Position numbers and translations under genes: made by a program. From NCBI GenBank assembly GCA_028284745.1, contig JANQRC010000046.1:46184-110183 (forward strand): a stretch of 64,000 nt of DNA. The letters are read 5' to 3'. Of the stretch, positions 17,300 to 26,987 are shown one piece after another. Source of the DNA: Flavobacteriaceae bacterium. Its GTDB lineage: Bacteria > Bacteroidota > Bacteroidia > Flavobacteriales > Flavobacteriaceae. Position 1 is the stretch's first letter. The number at the start of each line of letters is the position of its first letter. The notes beneath the pieces were generated by a model, which saw only the letters and a list, made by a program, of their open reading frames with translations, made no database searches and had not been told where the DNA came from.

Positions 17300-19504
17300 T
17301 TAGACCCGTTGCACCTTGTGGATGCCATTGACCTTCTTCAGGTTTTCCATGAGTTTTTTGAGAATGCTCTTGTTCTTTACCTCAACAGATATCTTACCAT
17401 TGAAAGTGCCACCGTCGGTATCAAAGTTGATGTTTCGCATGTTTACATGCATGTTGCTCGAGATCACCTTGGTGATCTCATTGACCAAGCCCAAGTTGTC
17501 AATCCCTGAAAGCTTCAGCTTTGCAGTGAAGCCCTGTTGTGAGGAATCGATCCACTTGGCAGGCATGATACGGTAGGCAAATTTGGATTGCAACGAAACC
17601 GCATTCGGGCAATTCTTCTTATGCACCTTAATGCCTTCATTGACTGTCAGAAACCCGAAAACACTGTCACCAGGGATCGGGTTGCAACATTTTGCAAAAG
17701 TATAGTCTAGCTTTTCTTCTTCTTTACCAAAGACCAAAAGGTCATAATTGGCAGTGATCTCGTCCTTGTTAATGTCACCAGTGGCAGAAGGTCTTCTGAT
17801 CTTGCTCTTGAAGAAGTTGATAAAGGTGTTGCTTCGCGATGCGGCAAAGTCTTTCAATCCTTGGTTGTCTATCGTGCCAATTCCTATGCGATAGAAGAGG
17901 TCTAGGCTGGTCTTCAATTTGAAGTGATTCACTAGTTCATTGACCGTCTTTTCGTTGAAGGCGATCTTCAATGAGCGTAACTTCCGTTTTAAGATCTCCT
18001 TTCCGTCTACGGCCACGCGCTTCTTGTCCTCGTTCAATGATGAGCGAATTTTAGAGCGTGCCCTGGCCGTAGTTGCATAGTCTAACCAGTTGGCATTGGG
18101 CTTCGCTTTTTCTGAGGTGATGATCTCTACTTGGTCACCACTTTTCAATTCATGGTTCAGCGGAACGATCTTGTTGTTCACCTTGGCACCCAATGTCTTC
18201 ATGCCTACTTGTGTGTGTATGCTGAAGGCAAAGTCTAAGGGAGTAGCACCCTTGGGAAGGGATTTCAACTCACCGTTAGGGGTAAAGACAAAGATCTCCT
18301 TGGCGTATAGGTTAAGCTTGAACTCCTCCACAAAGTCGACGGCATTGGTATCCGCATTCTCTAAGGCCTCTTGCAATCGATTGAGCCATTGCTCGATGCC
18401 TTGTTCTTTCTGTTCGCCATGCTTGTATTTGAAATGTGCTGCATATCCCTTTTCAGCGATCTCGTGCATGCGCTCGCTACGTATCTGTACTTCGACCCAA
18501 TGTCCGCGCGGTCCCATCACGGTGATATGTAGCGCTTCGTAACCATTGGATTTAGGGGAGGAGATCCAATCGCGCAGACGTACAGGGTTTGGCGTGAAGT
18601 GATCCGTAACTATGGAGTAGATCTTCCATGCCAGAAACTTCTCGTTGGCACGATCAGATCTATAGATGATCCTGATGGCAAACTTGTCGTATACTTCATC
18701 GAAGGTGACATTCTGCCGCAGCATTTTCTTTCGTATCGAATAAACGGACTTGGACCGTCCTTTGATCTCATAATTGAGCCCCTCTTTGTCAAGAGACTCA
18801 TCGATGATGGACGAAAAGTCTTTGATGTAGGCTTCTTGATCTTCTTTGCTGGCCTCGATCTTCCCCATGATGTCGTTGTAGACTTCAGGCTCAGTGTACT
18901 TGAGACCTAGGTCTTCAAGTTGCGTCTTGATGTTGTACAAGCCGATGCGATGGGCCAATGGCGCATAGATGTATAGTGTTTCCGAAGCGATCTTTACCTG
19001 CTTATGCTCGGGCATGGCATCCATGGTAAGCATGTTATGCAAGCGGTCGGCAATCTTGATGATGATCACCCGGACATCATCATGCAAGGTGAGCAGCATC
19101 TTACGGAAGTTCTCTGCTTGAAGTGAAACATCCTTGTCCTTTTTTAGACTGGAGATCTTGGTAAGGCCATCAACAATCCTGGCAACGGTCTCACCGAACA
19201 TTTGCTCGATGTCTACCAAGGTGTATTCGGTATCTTCAACTACATCGTGAAGCAGGGCGGCGGCAATCGAAGTTGCGTCCAATCCAATTTCTGAGGCAAC
19301 GATCTTGGCCACAGAGATCGGGTGAAATATGTATGCTTCACCAGATTTTCGGCGTTGGTCTTTGTGGGCATCAACGGCAACGTCAAATGCCTGGCGGATC
19401 ATCTTCTTATCAGTGGCGGAAAGGGTCTGATAGCTGATACGAAGCAATTCCTTGTACTGCTTGGCAATTTCTTTATTTTCTTTTTCTATGTCAGCGACCG
19501 CCAT
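17300..19504 (-). CDS. rel: Bifunctional (p)ppGpp synthetase/hydrolase (Rel/SpoT)
   Basis: A 734-aa stringent-response enzyme. The N-terminal HD hydrolase has His61, HDVVEDT at 86-92 and Asp153 in IADRLHNM, so hydrolysis should be intact. The synthetase region (about 240-360) has GRSKSVYSIRKKM, KFAIRII and SSPKSNGYEALH plus EVQIRS. A TGS domain follows (about 402-462), and an ACT domain ends the protein (about 655-734). It is the only long Rel in the window and probably makes and degrades the alarmone. Upstream is the M48 protease gene (41 nt), downstream fur. Confidence 0.95.
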   Translation of the reverse strand: MAVADIEKENKEIAKQYKELLRISYQTLSATDKKMIRQAFDVAVDAHKDQRRKSGEAYIFHPISVAKIVASEIGLDATSIAAALLHDVVEDTEYTLVDIEQMFGETVARIVDGLTKISSLKKDKDVSLQAENFRKMLLTLHDDVRVIIIKIADRLHNMLTMDAMPEHKQVKIASETLYIYAPLAHRIGLYNIKTQLEDLGLKYTEPEVYNDIMGKIEASKEDQEAYIKDFSSIIDESLDKEGLNYEIKGRSKSVYSIRKKMLRQNVTFDEVYDKFAIRIIYRSDRANEKFLAWKIYSIVTDHFTPNPVRLRDWISSPKSNGYEALHITVMGPRGHWVEVQIRSERMHEIAEKGYAAHFKYKHGEQKEQGIEQWLNRLQEALENADTNAVDFVEEFKLNLYAKEIFVFTPNGELKSLPKGATPLDFAFSIHTQVGMKTLGAKVNNKIVPLNHELKSGDQVEIITSEKAKPNANWLDYATTARARSKIRSSLNEDKKRVAVDGKEILKRKLRSLKIAFNEKTVNELVNHFKLKTSLDLFYRIGIGTIDNQGLKDFAASRSNTFINFFKSKIRRPSATGDINKDEITANYDLLVFGKEEEKLDYTFAKCCNPIPGDSVFGFLTVNEGIKVHKKNCPNAVSLQSKFAYRIMPAKWIDSSQQGFTAKLKLSGIDNLGLVNEITKVISSNMHVNMRNINFDTDGGTFNGKISVEVKNKSILKKLMENLKKVNGIHKVQRV

Positions 19505-19545
19505 AAATTAAATGTAGTACAATCTTTCTTCTCATACAACAAATA

Positions 19546-20778
19546 CTATGCCTTTAGCTTGTTTATTCGTTGTAATAATGTTGGATGAGAATAATGTGAG
19601 AACACATAGGCTGGGTGTGGCGTGAGATTGCTGAGGCTGTTCTTGGAAAGTTTTTTTAAGCTGGAGATGAGCGGGTCGGCAGCATAGGTCACTTTGGCAT
19701 AGTCATCTGCCTGATATTCAAACATTCTAGAGAAATAATTCATGATCAAGCCTGTGACCTCTGAAATGGGGCTATACAAAAGTCCGAAAGCGACCAACCC
19801 GATATGAAAGCTTGGGATCGTTACTCCCAAAGCCTGGGAAAGTAAAGGGGTGTTGATGAATAGTGATAAGAGGAACAAGGTGAGCCCCGTCAAAAGAATG
19901 GAAGCAACCATGTTGAAGATGATATGCTTCTTTTTGAAATGCCCGACTTCGTGGGCCAATACAGCCACGATCTCTTCTTCGCTAAGATCGTTGATCAGGG
20001 TATCATAGAGTGTCACCCGTTTTTGTGTGCCAAATCCTGAAAAGTAGGCATTGGCCTTGGTGGAACGTTTGGAGCCATCGATCACAAAGATGTTTTCAAG
20101 TTGAAAACCTACCTTCTTGCCATAGTCTTCAATAGCATTTTTTAGCGAACCTTCTTCAAGCGGTGTCTGCTTGTTGAATAGTGGCACGATCAACTTGGCG
20201 TAGAACATGTTCATGAAAATAGTGAACACTGCAATAGCCACCCATGCATAGACCCAGAAGTCTTTTCCTGTGTACTGATAGAACCCTATGATGAGCGCCA
20301 AGATACCGCCACCGAGCAATGCAGAGATGAACCAGCCTTTCACTTTATCTAGAAAGAATGTTTTTTGGGTGGTCTTGTTGAAACCAAACTTTTCTTCGAT
20401 GACAAATGTCCTGTAGTACGAAAATGGGGTGGAGATGATATCGCTGGCAAACATGATGATCCCGAAGAAGGTCAAAGCAACCACGATCGGATGGTTCGAG
20501 AAGCCACGTGCCATGGTATCTACAATCTCGAAGCCATCCAAAAAGAAGAAGGCGAGGGTGACGGCGATCGAAAAGGTAGAGGTCACTAATCCAAAACGAT
20601 AGTTGGTCTTCTTGTAGGCTTGCGATTTTCTGTATTCAGTTTCGTCAAAGACATCTTCTAATTTATCAGGAATAGCGTCACTGTAATGTTTGGCATTCAG
20701 CGCATCTAATACCTTGTCGATTATAAAGCTTGCCACAAGTATTCCGATGATGGTGTAAAATAATATAGTAGGAGACAT
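19546..20778 (-). CDS. M48 family peptidase (Ste24/CAAX protease type)
   Basis: A 410-aa inner-membrane zinc protease. It has an N-terminal CAAX-protease region with several transmembrane helices (about 5-22, 70-90, 98-118, 148-170, 175-195) and the HEVGH zinc site at 276-280, with further helices after it. Such enzymes clear misfolded or stalled membrane proteins. The open frame continues 60 codons upstream, but that part translates simple intergenic sequence, so the ATG at 20778 (MSPTILFY) is taken as the start. Confidence 0.9.
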   Translation of the reverse strand: MSPTILFYTIIGILVASFIIDKVLDALNAKHYSDAIPDKLEDVFDETEYRKSQAYKKTNYRFGLVTSTFSIAVTLAFFFLDGFEIVDTMARGFSNHPIVVALTFFGIIMFASDIISTPFSYYRTFVIEEKFGFNKTTQKTFFLDKVKGWFISALLGGGILALIIGFYQYTGKDFWVYAWVAIAVFTIFMNMFYAKLIVPLFNKQTPLEEGSLKNAIEDYGKKVGFQLENIFVIDGSKRSTKANAYFSGFGTQKRVTLYDTLINDLSEEEIVAVLAHEVGHFKKKHIIFNMVASILLTGLTLFLLSLFINTPLLSQALGVTIPSFHIGLVAFGLLYSPISEVTGLIMNYFSRMFEYQADDYAKVTYAADPLISSLKKLSKNSLSNLTPHPAYVFSHYSHPTLLQRINKLKA

Positions 20779-20786
20779 GATGTTTG

Positions 20787-20815
20787 ATGCTTGGATTGTT
20801 GGATGATTAGATTTT
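20787..20815 (+). repeat. GGATT-type intergenic repeat, copy A
   Basis: A 29-nt segment that matches the reverse strand of 37611-37639 at 24 of 29 positions, sharing ATGCTTGGA, TGGAT and ATTAGAT blocks. It lies in the short gap between the M48 and methyltransferase genes. Confidence 0.4.
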
Positions 20816-20837
20816 TGGAGGGTTGCGTCATTCTGAG

Positions 20838-21632
20838 TCAGAAGCCCCGTTGTCGCTTTGCCTCGAAAATAAGGATTGCTGCCGATACCGATACATTCAT
20901 CGAATCGATCTTGCCCTGCATGGGGATGATGATGTTCTGCTTGGCATTGTTTAGCCATTCGTCACTTAATCCTGTGGCTTCTGTGCCTACCGCAATGGCC
21001 GACGCGGTACGGTAATCAAGTTTGTGATAGGGCTGGGATGCTGTCAGGGCAGCACAATAGATATCTATTTTTTTGTTGGTGAGAAAATCGATGACTTCGG
21101 TCGTGGTGCCACTGGCGACTTGATTGGTGAATAAGGCGCCTACACTGCTGCGAATGATGTTGGGGTTGTAGAGGTCGGTCTTTGGATTGGCGATGATCAC
21201 TGCATCTAGGTCAGCAGCATCGGCAGTGCGCAACAAGGCCCCTATGTTTCCCGGTTTCTCGGGAGCTTCAGCAACAAGAATCAGCGGGTCGTCGCTAAGT
21301 AAAAGGTCTTGCAGCGTGTTTGACTTTGCTTTGGCAACTGCCAAGAGTCCTTCGGTAGTGTCGCGATGTGCCAACTTTTGGTAGACCTGTGTAGACACTT
21401 CGATACGTTGGACATCATTTGCTGCTAATTCATCTAATGTTTCCTTTGGGAATATAGTAGGGCAGAAGAGCAAAGATTCTAATCGATACCCGCCCTCAAG
21501 CGCTAATTTGATCTCTCGCTTCCCTTCGACCAAGAACACACCCTCTTGCTTTCGCACTCTAGAGCTCTCTTTGAGCTGAAAGAACTTTTTGACCAGTGGG
21601 TTTTGCGTGCTTTCAATGATTTTATGCTGCAT
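20838..21632 (-). CDS. TrmH/SpoU family RNA 2'-O-methyltransferase
   Basis: A 264-aa SPOUT methyltransferase. An N-terminal substrate-binding domain (IIESTQNPLVKKFFQLK, EGKREIKLAL) is followed by the knotted SAM-binding domain with EAPEKPGNIGALLRTADA, RSSVGALF and the closing IPMQGKIDSMNVSVSAAI signature. It methylates a ribose in tRNA or rRNA; the target is not evident. A possible -7 element, TATTTTTG on the minus strand, lies at 21644-21637, only 5 nt before the ATG, which would make a leaderless message. Confidence 0.92.
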   Translation of the reverse strand: MQHKIIESTQNPLVKKFFQLKESSRVRKQEGVFLVEGKREIKLALEGGYRLESLLFCPTIFPKETLDELAANDVQRIEVSTQVYQKLAHRDTTEGLLAVAKAKSNTLQDLLLSDDPLILVAEAPEKPGNIGALLRTADAADLDAVIIANPKTDLYNPNIIRSSVGALFTNQVASGTTTEVIDFLTNKKIDIYCAALTASQPYHKLDYRTASAIAVGTEATGLSDEWLNNAKQNIIIPMQGKIDSMNVSVSAAILIFEAKRQRGF

Positions 21633-21703
21633 GCTTCAAAAATACATCATTCTCGTAATGTATGTTGATAATTGCCGACTTAGGATACATAAAACCAAAC
21701 ATC

Positions 21704-22501
21704 ATGAAAAATATAGGAATTTTAGTATTCGCCGCACTTTTGATCATCTCCTGTAAAATAGAGGAAAAGGGAGAAGCAAATGATGATGGGGTTGCACCGA
21801 CACTTGAAGGAGTGCAGTATCCTGAAGCATTGGGAAAAGTGTTTGAAGCGCATGGAGGATTGTCACACTGGAACACCATGAATTCGTTGACTTATGAGAT
21901 CAAGGAGGACGAAGCAAAGGAAAAGCACAGCAACAACCTGAAGACCCGAAAACACCTTGTCGAGACCAAAGGGCATACTATCGGAGCAGATGGCAAACAA
22001 GTTTGGTTGCTAGATCCCGAAGGAGATTACGAGGGCAATGCACGTTTTTATCACAACTTGTTCTTTTACTTCCATGCCATGCCTTTTGTGTTGGCCGATG
22101 ATGGGATCAACTATGCCGAAGCTGAGCCATTGGTCTTTCAGGATAAGACCTACCCTGGTATCTTGATTTCCTATGGTGAGAACATCGGTGACTCGCCAGA
22201 CGACGAGTATTATTTGTATTACAACCCAGAGACCTTCCAGATGGAGTGGTTGGGATACACGGTGACGTATGGTAAAGATGGAAAAAGTGATAATGTGAAG
22301 TGGATTCGCTATGACGACTGGAAAAAGACAAACGGATTGTTGCTGCCCAATTCAATGACTTGGTATACCTATGAAGGCAGAACCATAAACGAGCCTAGAA
22401 ATACCATGGTCTTCAAGAATGTTGAGGTGTCTGAAGAAAAGATTGCGGATGCTTATTTCGAAATGCCAGAAGAAGCTACGGCATTAGAATTAGAAAAGTA
22501 A
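21704..22501 (+). CDS. Putative lipoprotein, DUF6503-like
   Basis: A 265-aa secreted lipoprotein starting at ATG 21704; the frame is open 14 codons upstream, but the signal peptide begins here and has the lipobox LIISC (Cys near residue 17). The mature part has FEAHGGLSHWNTMNSLTYEI and a beta-rich remainder resembling LolA/LppX-fold lipid-binding proteins. I recall similar Bacteroidota proteins as DUF6503, but the exact family and role are uncertain. It stands alone on the plus strand between minus-strand genes and ends at a strong shared terminator. Confidence 0.75.
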   Translation: MKNIGILVFAALLIISCKIEEKGEANDDGVAPTLEGVQYPEALGKVFEAHGGLSHWNTMNSLTYEIKEDEAKEKHSNNLKTRKHLVETKGHTIGADGKQVWLLDPEGDYEGNARFYHNLFFYFHAMPFVLADDGINYAEAEPLVFQDKTYPGILISYGENIGDSPDDEYYLYYNPETFQMEWLGYTVTYGKDGKSDNVKWIRYDDWKKTNGLLLPNSMTWYTYEGRTINEPRNTMVFKNVEVSEEKIADAYFEMPEEATALELEK

Positions 22502-22523
22502 TTTGCTATATGCCATAGAAATG

Positions 22524-22552
22524 AAAAACCTCGGAGTGAATCCGAGGTTTTT
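22524..22552. terminator. Bidirectional intrinsic terminator
   Basis: AAAAACCTCGGA (22524-22535), loop GTGAA and TCCGAGGTTTTT (22541-22552) form a 12-bp stem with A and T tracts on both sides. It serves the convergent lipoprotein and amidohydrolase genes. Confidence 0.85.
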
Positions 22553-22572
22553 GCTTTTGCATGGTCAGGCGC

Positions 22573-23880
22573 TTATTTGGAACCCTGGTACTTGTCCATG
22601 TATCGCTTCCAGAGTTTGGTCTGGTGTGTCTCCAAACTTATAGCTCTTCCTTGTATGAAGGCATGGCTCAAGATATTGGTGCGCATGTCTAAGGCATCGC
22701 CTTCAGAGATGAACAGTGTGGCATCTTTCCCTACTTCCAAAGTACCTGTCATATCGTCAATGCCCAAGATCTTCGCCGCATTTTGTGTGATCATCTGTAG
22801 TGCCTGTTCCTTGGTAAGGCCATAGGCCACAAAATGTCCGGCATAGAAGGGTAAATTTCGAGTGTTCATCCGTTCCATCTGGCCCTCATGCTCAATGCCT
22901 ACGGTAAGTTCCTTGTCCATCAACATCTTTGCAAGCCTGAAAGGTTGCTTTACATCGGCATCGTTGCTGTCAGGCAAACGATGTGGTCTTGGAATCAATA
23001 CAGGGATATGATGTCTCTTCAATAGGTCGGCGGTCTTGTGTGCTTCATTGCCATGAACCAGTACTACCTTTTCAATACCTTCTTCTTTAGCCCAAGCAAT
23101 GGCGTCAACGATTTCTTTCTCTCTGCTGGCATGGATGAACAATTGTTGTGATCCGTCATACAATCCTTTTACAGCAGTGTATGGTAGATTCTTTTCTTTT
23201 TGCTCGCCTTTTAGATAGGTCTCAGCACCATTGAAAAAAGAGGCGATCTTTTGCATGTTCTTTGCATAGTCCTTGTTTGGTTTTAGCGAAGGGTCTTCAC
23301 CCAACCACCAGCGACCACGTCTAAATGTCGAAGGCCAGTTCATATGGACGGCATCGTCGACTTTGATTGCGGCGTCCTCCCAATTCCAAGCATCCAATTG
23401 AACGATAGAAGAGGTTCCTGATATCATTCCGCCACGCGGTGTGATCTGTGCCATCAAGACACCGTTGGGACGCATGCTCTCCACAACTTTCGATTCGGTA
23501 TTGTAGGCGATCAAGCTGCGAATGTGAGGAAGCATATCGCCCACATCATCAAAATCGCGAGTGGCACGCACCGCATCGATCTCTGCCAATCCAAGGGAAG
23601 TGTTTGTAGCGATAAAGCCTGGGTATACATGCTTTCCTGATGCGTTGATCACTTTAGAGAAGCTTGTGGCATCGGTGCCCGACCGACTACCCACGTAGGT
23701 GATTTTGCCATTGTTGAACCCTATGGCGGCGTTTTCGATAACTTCACCATTGCCAATGTGTGCCGTAACACCTGAGATCAAGATAGATTCACTTTGCTTA
23801 GGTGCAGGTGTTTGCTGTGCCAAGGCAAATTGCCCTATCAACAACAAAGTAATTCCGAAAGAGTTGCATACTGTTTTCAT
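22573..23880 (-). CDS. Amidohydrolase-family protein lacking the metal-binding HxH
   Basis: A 435-aa exported protein with a signal peptide (residues 1-21). It has the amidohydrolase composite-domain strands (ILISGVTAHIGNGEVIENAA, GTLEVGKDATLFI) around a TIM-barrel region. Where active members have PGFID-x-HxH, it has YPGFIATNTSLG, with no metal-binding histidines, and the usual catalytic Asp near the end of the barrel (TVGIEHEG region) is not evident. It may be inactive or structural. It follows the 1006-aa amidohydrolase by 10 nt, so the two proteins are probably made together and may form a complex. Confidence 0.82.
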   Translation of the reverse strand: MKTVCNSFGITLLLIGQFALAQQTPAPKQSESILISGVTAHIGNGEVIENAAIGFNNGKITYVGSRSGTDATSFSKVINASGKHVYPGFIATNTSLGLAEIDAVRATRDFDDVGDMLPHIRSLIAYNTESKVVESMRPNGVLMAQITPRGGMISGTSSIVQLDAWNWEDAAIKVDDAVHMNWPSTFRRGRWWLGEDPSLKPNKDYAKNMQKIASFFNGAETYLKGEQKEKNLPYTAVKGLYDGSQQLFIHASREKEIVDAIAWAKEEGIEKVVLVHGNEAHKTADLLKRHHIPVLIPRPHRLPDSNDADVKQPFRLAKMLMDKELTVGIEHEGQMERMNTRNLPFYAGHFVAYGLTKEQALQMITQNAAKILGIDDMTGTLEVGKDATLFISEGDALDMRTNILSHAFIQGRAISLETHQTKLWKRYMDKYQGSK

Positions 23881-23890
23881 GTGCGTGTTC

Positions 23891-26800
23891 TTATTGTTGA
23901 TAGATCAATGTGTCGCAGTGCAGATGTACCTTCTCCTTTTTCTTTGGAGGCTGGGTCTTCATGCCCTTGTTCTTCTCAAGCAACATCATATTGATCAGCT
24001 TGTTACGCTCTTTTTTGATGTTTTCAAGCATGGTCGGAATCTGCTCCCGGTCATAGTAAATGGCACCTTCGATCATGGTCTTGTCTGCTTCTGCGTATAC
24101 CGACATGGGGTGGTCCGTCCAAAGTGTGAGGTCGGCATCTTTTCCAACTTTGATACTCCCAACACGGTCGTCGATGTGCAGCATCTTTGCGGGATTCAAG
24201 GTGACAAACTTCCAAGCCTCCTCTTCGGAAACACCACCATATTTTACGGCTTTGGCAGCCTCTTGGTTCAATCGTCGAGACATCTCTGCATCATCCGAAT
24301 TAAAAGCAGTCAACACCCCTTGGCTGTGCATGATGGCACCATTGTGGGGGATGGCATCATTTACTTCGTACTTGTAGGCCCACCAATCAGAGAATGTAGA
24401 GCCAGCGACCCCATGCTTGGCCATCTTGTCAGCGACTTTGTATCCTTCCAAAATATGAGTGAAGGTGTTGATGTTGAAGTTGAAACGCTCTGCGACTTTC
24501 ATCAGCATATTGATCTCGCTCTGCACATACGAATGGCAAGAGATAAAACGCTCCTTGTTAAGGATCTGCGCTAGCGCTTCGAGTTCTACGTCTTTGCGTG
24601 GGGCTTTGGCCCTCGACTTTGCCTTGCTAGATAACTTATTGTAATTTTTCCAGGTGGCATCATATTCTTTAGCACGTTGGAAATAGTCCATGTAGACTTG
24701 TTCAACTCCCATTCGTGTTTGTGGGAAACGAACGGTGTTGTTGTCTCCCCAATTGCTTTGCTTCACATTTTCGCCCAAGGCAAACTTGATGAAAGGCTTG
24801 GCATTTGGGTCAAGCAGCTTGTCTGCAGATTCGCCCCATTTCAGCTTGATGATTGCCGAGCGACCTCCAATGGGATTAGCGGATCCATGCAGGATCTGAA
24901 TAGAAGTGACACCGCCAGAGAGGTTTCGGAAGATGTCAATGTCTTGAGGGTCTACCACGTCTTCGATGGTCACTTCGGCCGAAGAATTGTGCCCCGCTTC
25001 ATTGATGGCTGCTGCTGCTATATGGGAGTGTTCATCGACAATGCCAGCGGTTAAGTGCATGCCAGTAGCATCAATGACTTTTGCATTTCCGGCAGAGAGG
25101 TCCTCACCAATTTGTGCGATCTTTCCATTCTTTACCATTACATCGGTATTCTCGAGGATACCATCAGATTCGTTGGTCCAGACCGTTGCATTTTTAAAGA
25201 GCACATCTTGTTGACGCACCTTTTTTTTGAACCCGTAGGCTGTGTTGGGAAAAGTGACAGGGAGTACCTCCGGGGCATTGTCCTCTGCTTTGTTGTCATC
25301 CTTCTTTTCCTCTTCTTTTTCGGCATCGGTCTTTTTGCGGGCGGTCCAGATAGTTGTGGCAGCATTAGCAAGTACGGCTCTCCCACTCAAAGTATTGCGC
25401 TCACCGACTTGCCCTGTTAGACGAATGAATTCTGTGCCTCCTTCCTTTTTCGGGTTGAAGAAGATGTTCACCCAACCCTCTTTGTAATTGATCTTAGATG
25501 AAAGCTTCAAGGTGTCTTCTTTCAACACTATCTTAGGTTTGGAAGATGTTCCCTTTATGACTAGGTCATAGGTCTTTCCACCAACGTTAAGTGTGTAGTC
25601 CCCAGCAATATCCTTGGTGCCCATATCATTGATCACGTGCTTGTTGCCCTGGACCCAGTGCTCGTACAATGTTGTGTTCTCGTCAAAGACGGGGCCAGAG
25701 GTGATCATGAAGTTGGCATGATTTCCTTTTTTCAATGACCCGATCTGATCGCTTTTTCCAAGAAGCTTGGCAGGGACGGTGGTAAGTGCTTCTAAGGCTT
25801 TTTCTTCCGATAGGCCATATTCGATAGCTTTTTGAAGATTTTTCCTGAAATCGTCTGGCTTTTTAATTCCAGAAGCGGTCAGCGCAAATTCAATACCATT
25901 GTCTGCCAGTATTTTGGGGTTGCTTGGTGCTTGATTCCAAAAACGCATATCCTTCAGTTCTATGGCAGCTGCACTTACGGGGTCGCTCACATCATATGCC
26001 GCTGGGAAGTTGATAGGAATGATGTAGCTAGTATTTGTTGCTTTGATCTCTGCAACACGCTCAAACTCGTCACCACCTCCTTTTAGGATATAACTGACTC
26101 CAAATTCGTTACCGATCTTGTCGGCTCGTAATGCATTGACCATACTGCCTGCTTCAAAAATTTGTGGAAGGCCCTTGTTTTTATTGAACGCTTCCAAAGC
26201 ACGGTCTAATTTGTCGGCACCACCATTGCCATACCAACTTGCATCGTGATAGACTTGCCGGATCAGTGCCATGGCTCCCATCAAAGAAGTAGGGTAGGAT
26301 TGCTTTGAGGTATTCCCTTTGGTGAAGGAAAAATGTTGGGCGGCAGACTCATCTAGTATTCGTCTGGCATCGCCCTCCTCATTATTCAGGGCGATCAATG
26401 CGCTCGTGCCGCGAATGATCCCATCTTGAAAATGGGTGTTTACGACGCCAAACCCTACCTTGATCAGTTCGTCGGCTCTTTTCTTATCGTAGGCCAGCTT
26501 GTCGATGCCATTGATGTCGGGTGTAACATGGTCGTTCCAATAATAGCCTTCGCGTTTAGCGTCGTACTGCGGACGTTGCCTGAAATTGTTCTGTCGCTTT
26601 GGCGTTTCAATACCGAAATCAGAATAGATCTCGATAAAGGAAGGATAGATGTACTTTCCATGAAGGTCTACCACTTGTGAATTGTTTGGAATGCTAGCCG
26701 AAGTGCTCGCAGCAACTATTTTTCCATCGTAGACAAGTAGTGTTCCATTATCTATGACCTGATTGGGCGATACATAGATCTTGGCATTGGTGAATGCCGT

Positions 26801-26908
26801 GTAACTGTTATCTTCTTCGGAAACGCCATCATTCTTTGGGAAATAATCTTGCCCAGATACGGCAAGACAGCACATCAGCAAGCTGAGCGCCAACAATGAT
26901 TCTCTCAT
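23891..26908 (-). CDS. Two-domain amidohydrolase, exported
   Basis: A protein of about 1005 aa starting at ATG 26908 (an in-frame TTG at 26917 is less likely); signal peptide with SLLMCCLAVSG. It holds two amidohydrolase modules. The first (about 25-420) has YPSFIEIYSDFGIE where the HxH should be, so it is probably inactive. A linker with a Glu/Lys-rich segment follows (about 530-560). The second module has VDEHSHIAAAA with HxH, later FISCHSY and FTHILEG histidines and the catalytic TAFNSDD, so this half looks competent. Substrate unknown; cyclic amides, dipeptides or imidazolones are possible for the superfamily. Confidence 0.85.
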   Translation of the reverse strand: MRESLLALSLLMCCLAVSGQDYFPKNDGVSEEDNSYTAFTNAKIYVSPNQVIDNGTLLVYDGKIVAASTSASIPNNSQVVDLHGKYIYPSFIEIYSDFGIETPKRQNNFRQRPQYDAKREGYYWNDHVTPDINGIDKLAYDKKRADELIKVGFGVVNTHFQDGIIRGTSALIALNNEEGDARRILDESAAQHFSFTKGNTSKQSYPTSLMGAMALIRQVYHDASWYGNGGADKLDRALEAFNKNKGLPQIFEAGSMVNALRADKIGNEFGVSYILKGGGDEFERVAEIKATNTSYIIPINFPAAYDVSDPVSAAAIELKDMRFWNQAPSNPKILADNGIEFALTASGIKKPDDFRKNLQKAIEYGLSEEKALEALTTVPAKLLGKSDQIGSLKKGNHANFMITSGPVFDENTTLYEHWVQGNKHVINDMGTKDIAGDYTLNVGGKTYDLVIKGTSSKPKIVLKEDTLKLSSKINYKEGWVNIFFNPKKEGGTEFIRLTGQVGERNTLSGRAVLANAATTIWTARKKTDAEKEEEKKDDNKAEDNAPEVLPVTFPNTAYGFKKKVRQQDVLFKNATVWTNESDGILENTDVMVKNGKIAQIGEDLSAGNAKVIDATGMHLTAGIVDEHSHIAAAAINEAGHNSSAEVTIEDVVDPQDIDIFRNLSGGVTSIQILHGSANPIGGRSAIIKLKWGESADKLLDPNAKPFIKFALGENVKQSNWGDNNTVRFPQTRMGVEQVYMDYFQRAKEYDATWKNYNKLSSKAKSRAKAPRKDVELEALAQILNKERFISCHSYVQSEINMLMKVAERFNFNINTFTHILEGYKVADKMAKHGVAGSTFSDWWAYKYEVNDAIPHNGAIMHSQGVLTAFNSDDAEMSRRLNQEAAKAVKYGGVSEEEAWKFVTLNPAKMLHIDDRVGSIKVGKDADLTLWTDHPMSVYAEADKTMIEGAIYYDREQIPTMLENIKKERNKLINMMLLEKNKGMKTQPPKKKEKVHLHCDTLIYQQ

Positions 26909-26987
26909 GTGAAGCAATGGTTAATTGAGTTTTTATAAAGGTAAGCTAACTATGACTTTATAAAAATCCCTTAATAGTATTTTAACA

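Noticed and set aside
20779..20958. N-terminal 60-codon extension of the M48 protease
   Set aside because: It translates simple intergenic sequence and the 3' part of the methyltransferase region; the membrane protein proper starts at MSPTILFY.
23699..24574. 291-codon open frame on the plus strand
   Set aside because: It lies antisense to the two amidohydrolase genes, which have signal peptides and family motifs. The antisense frame shows no recognisable domain and spans the gap between two good genes.
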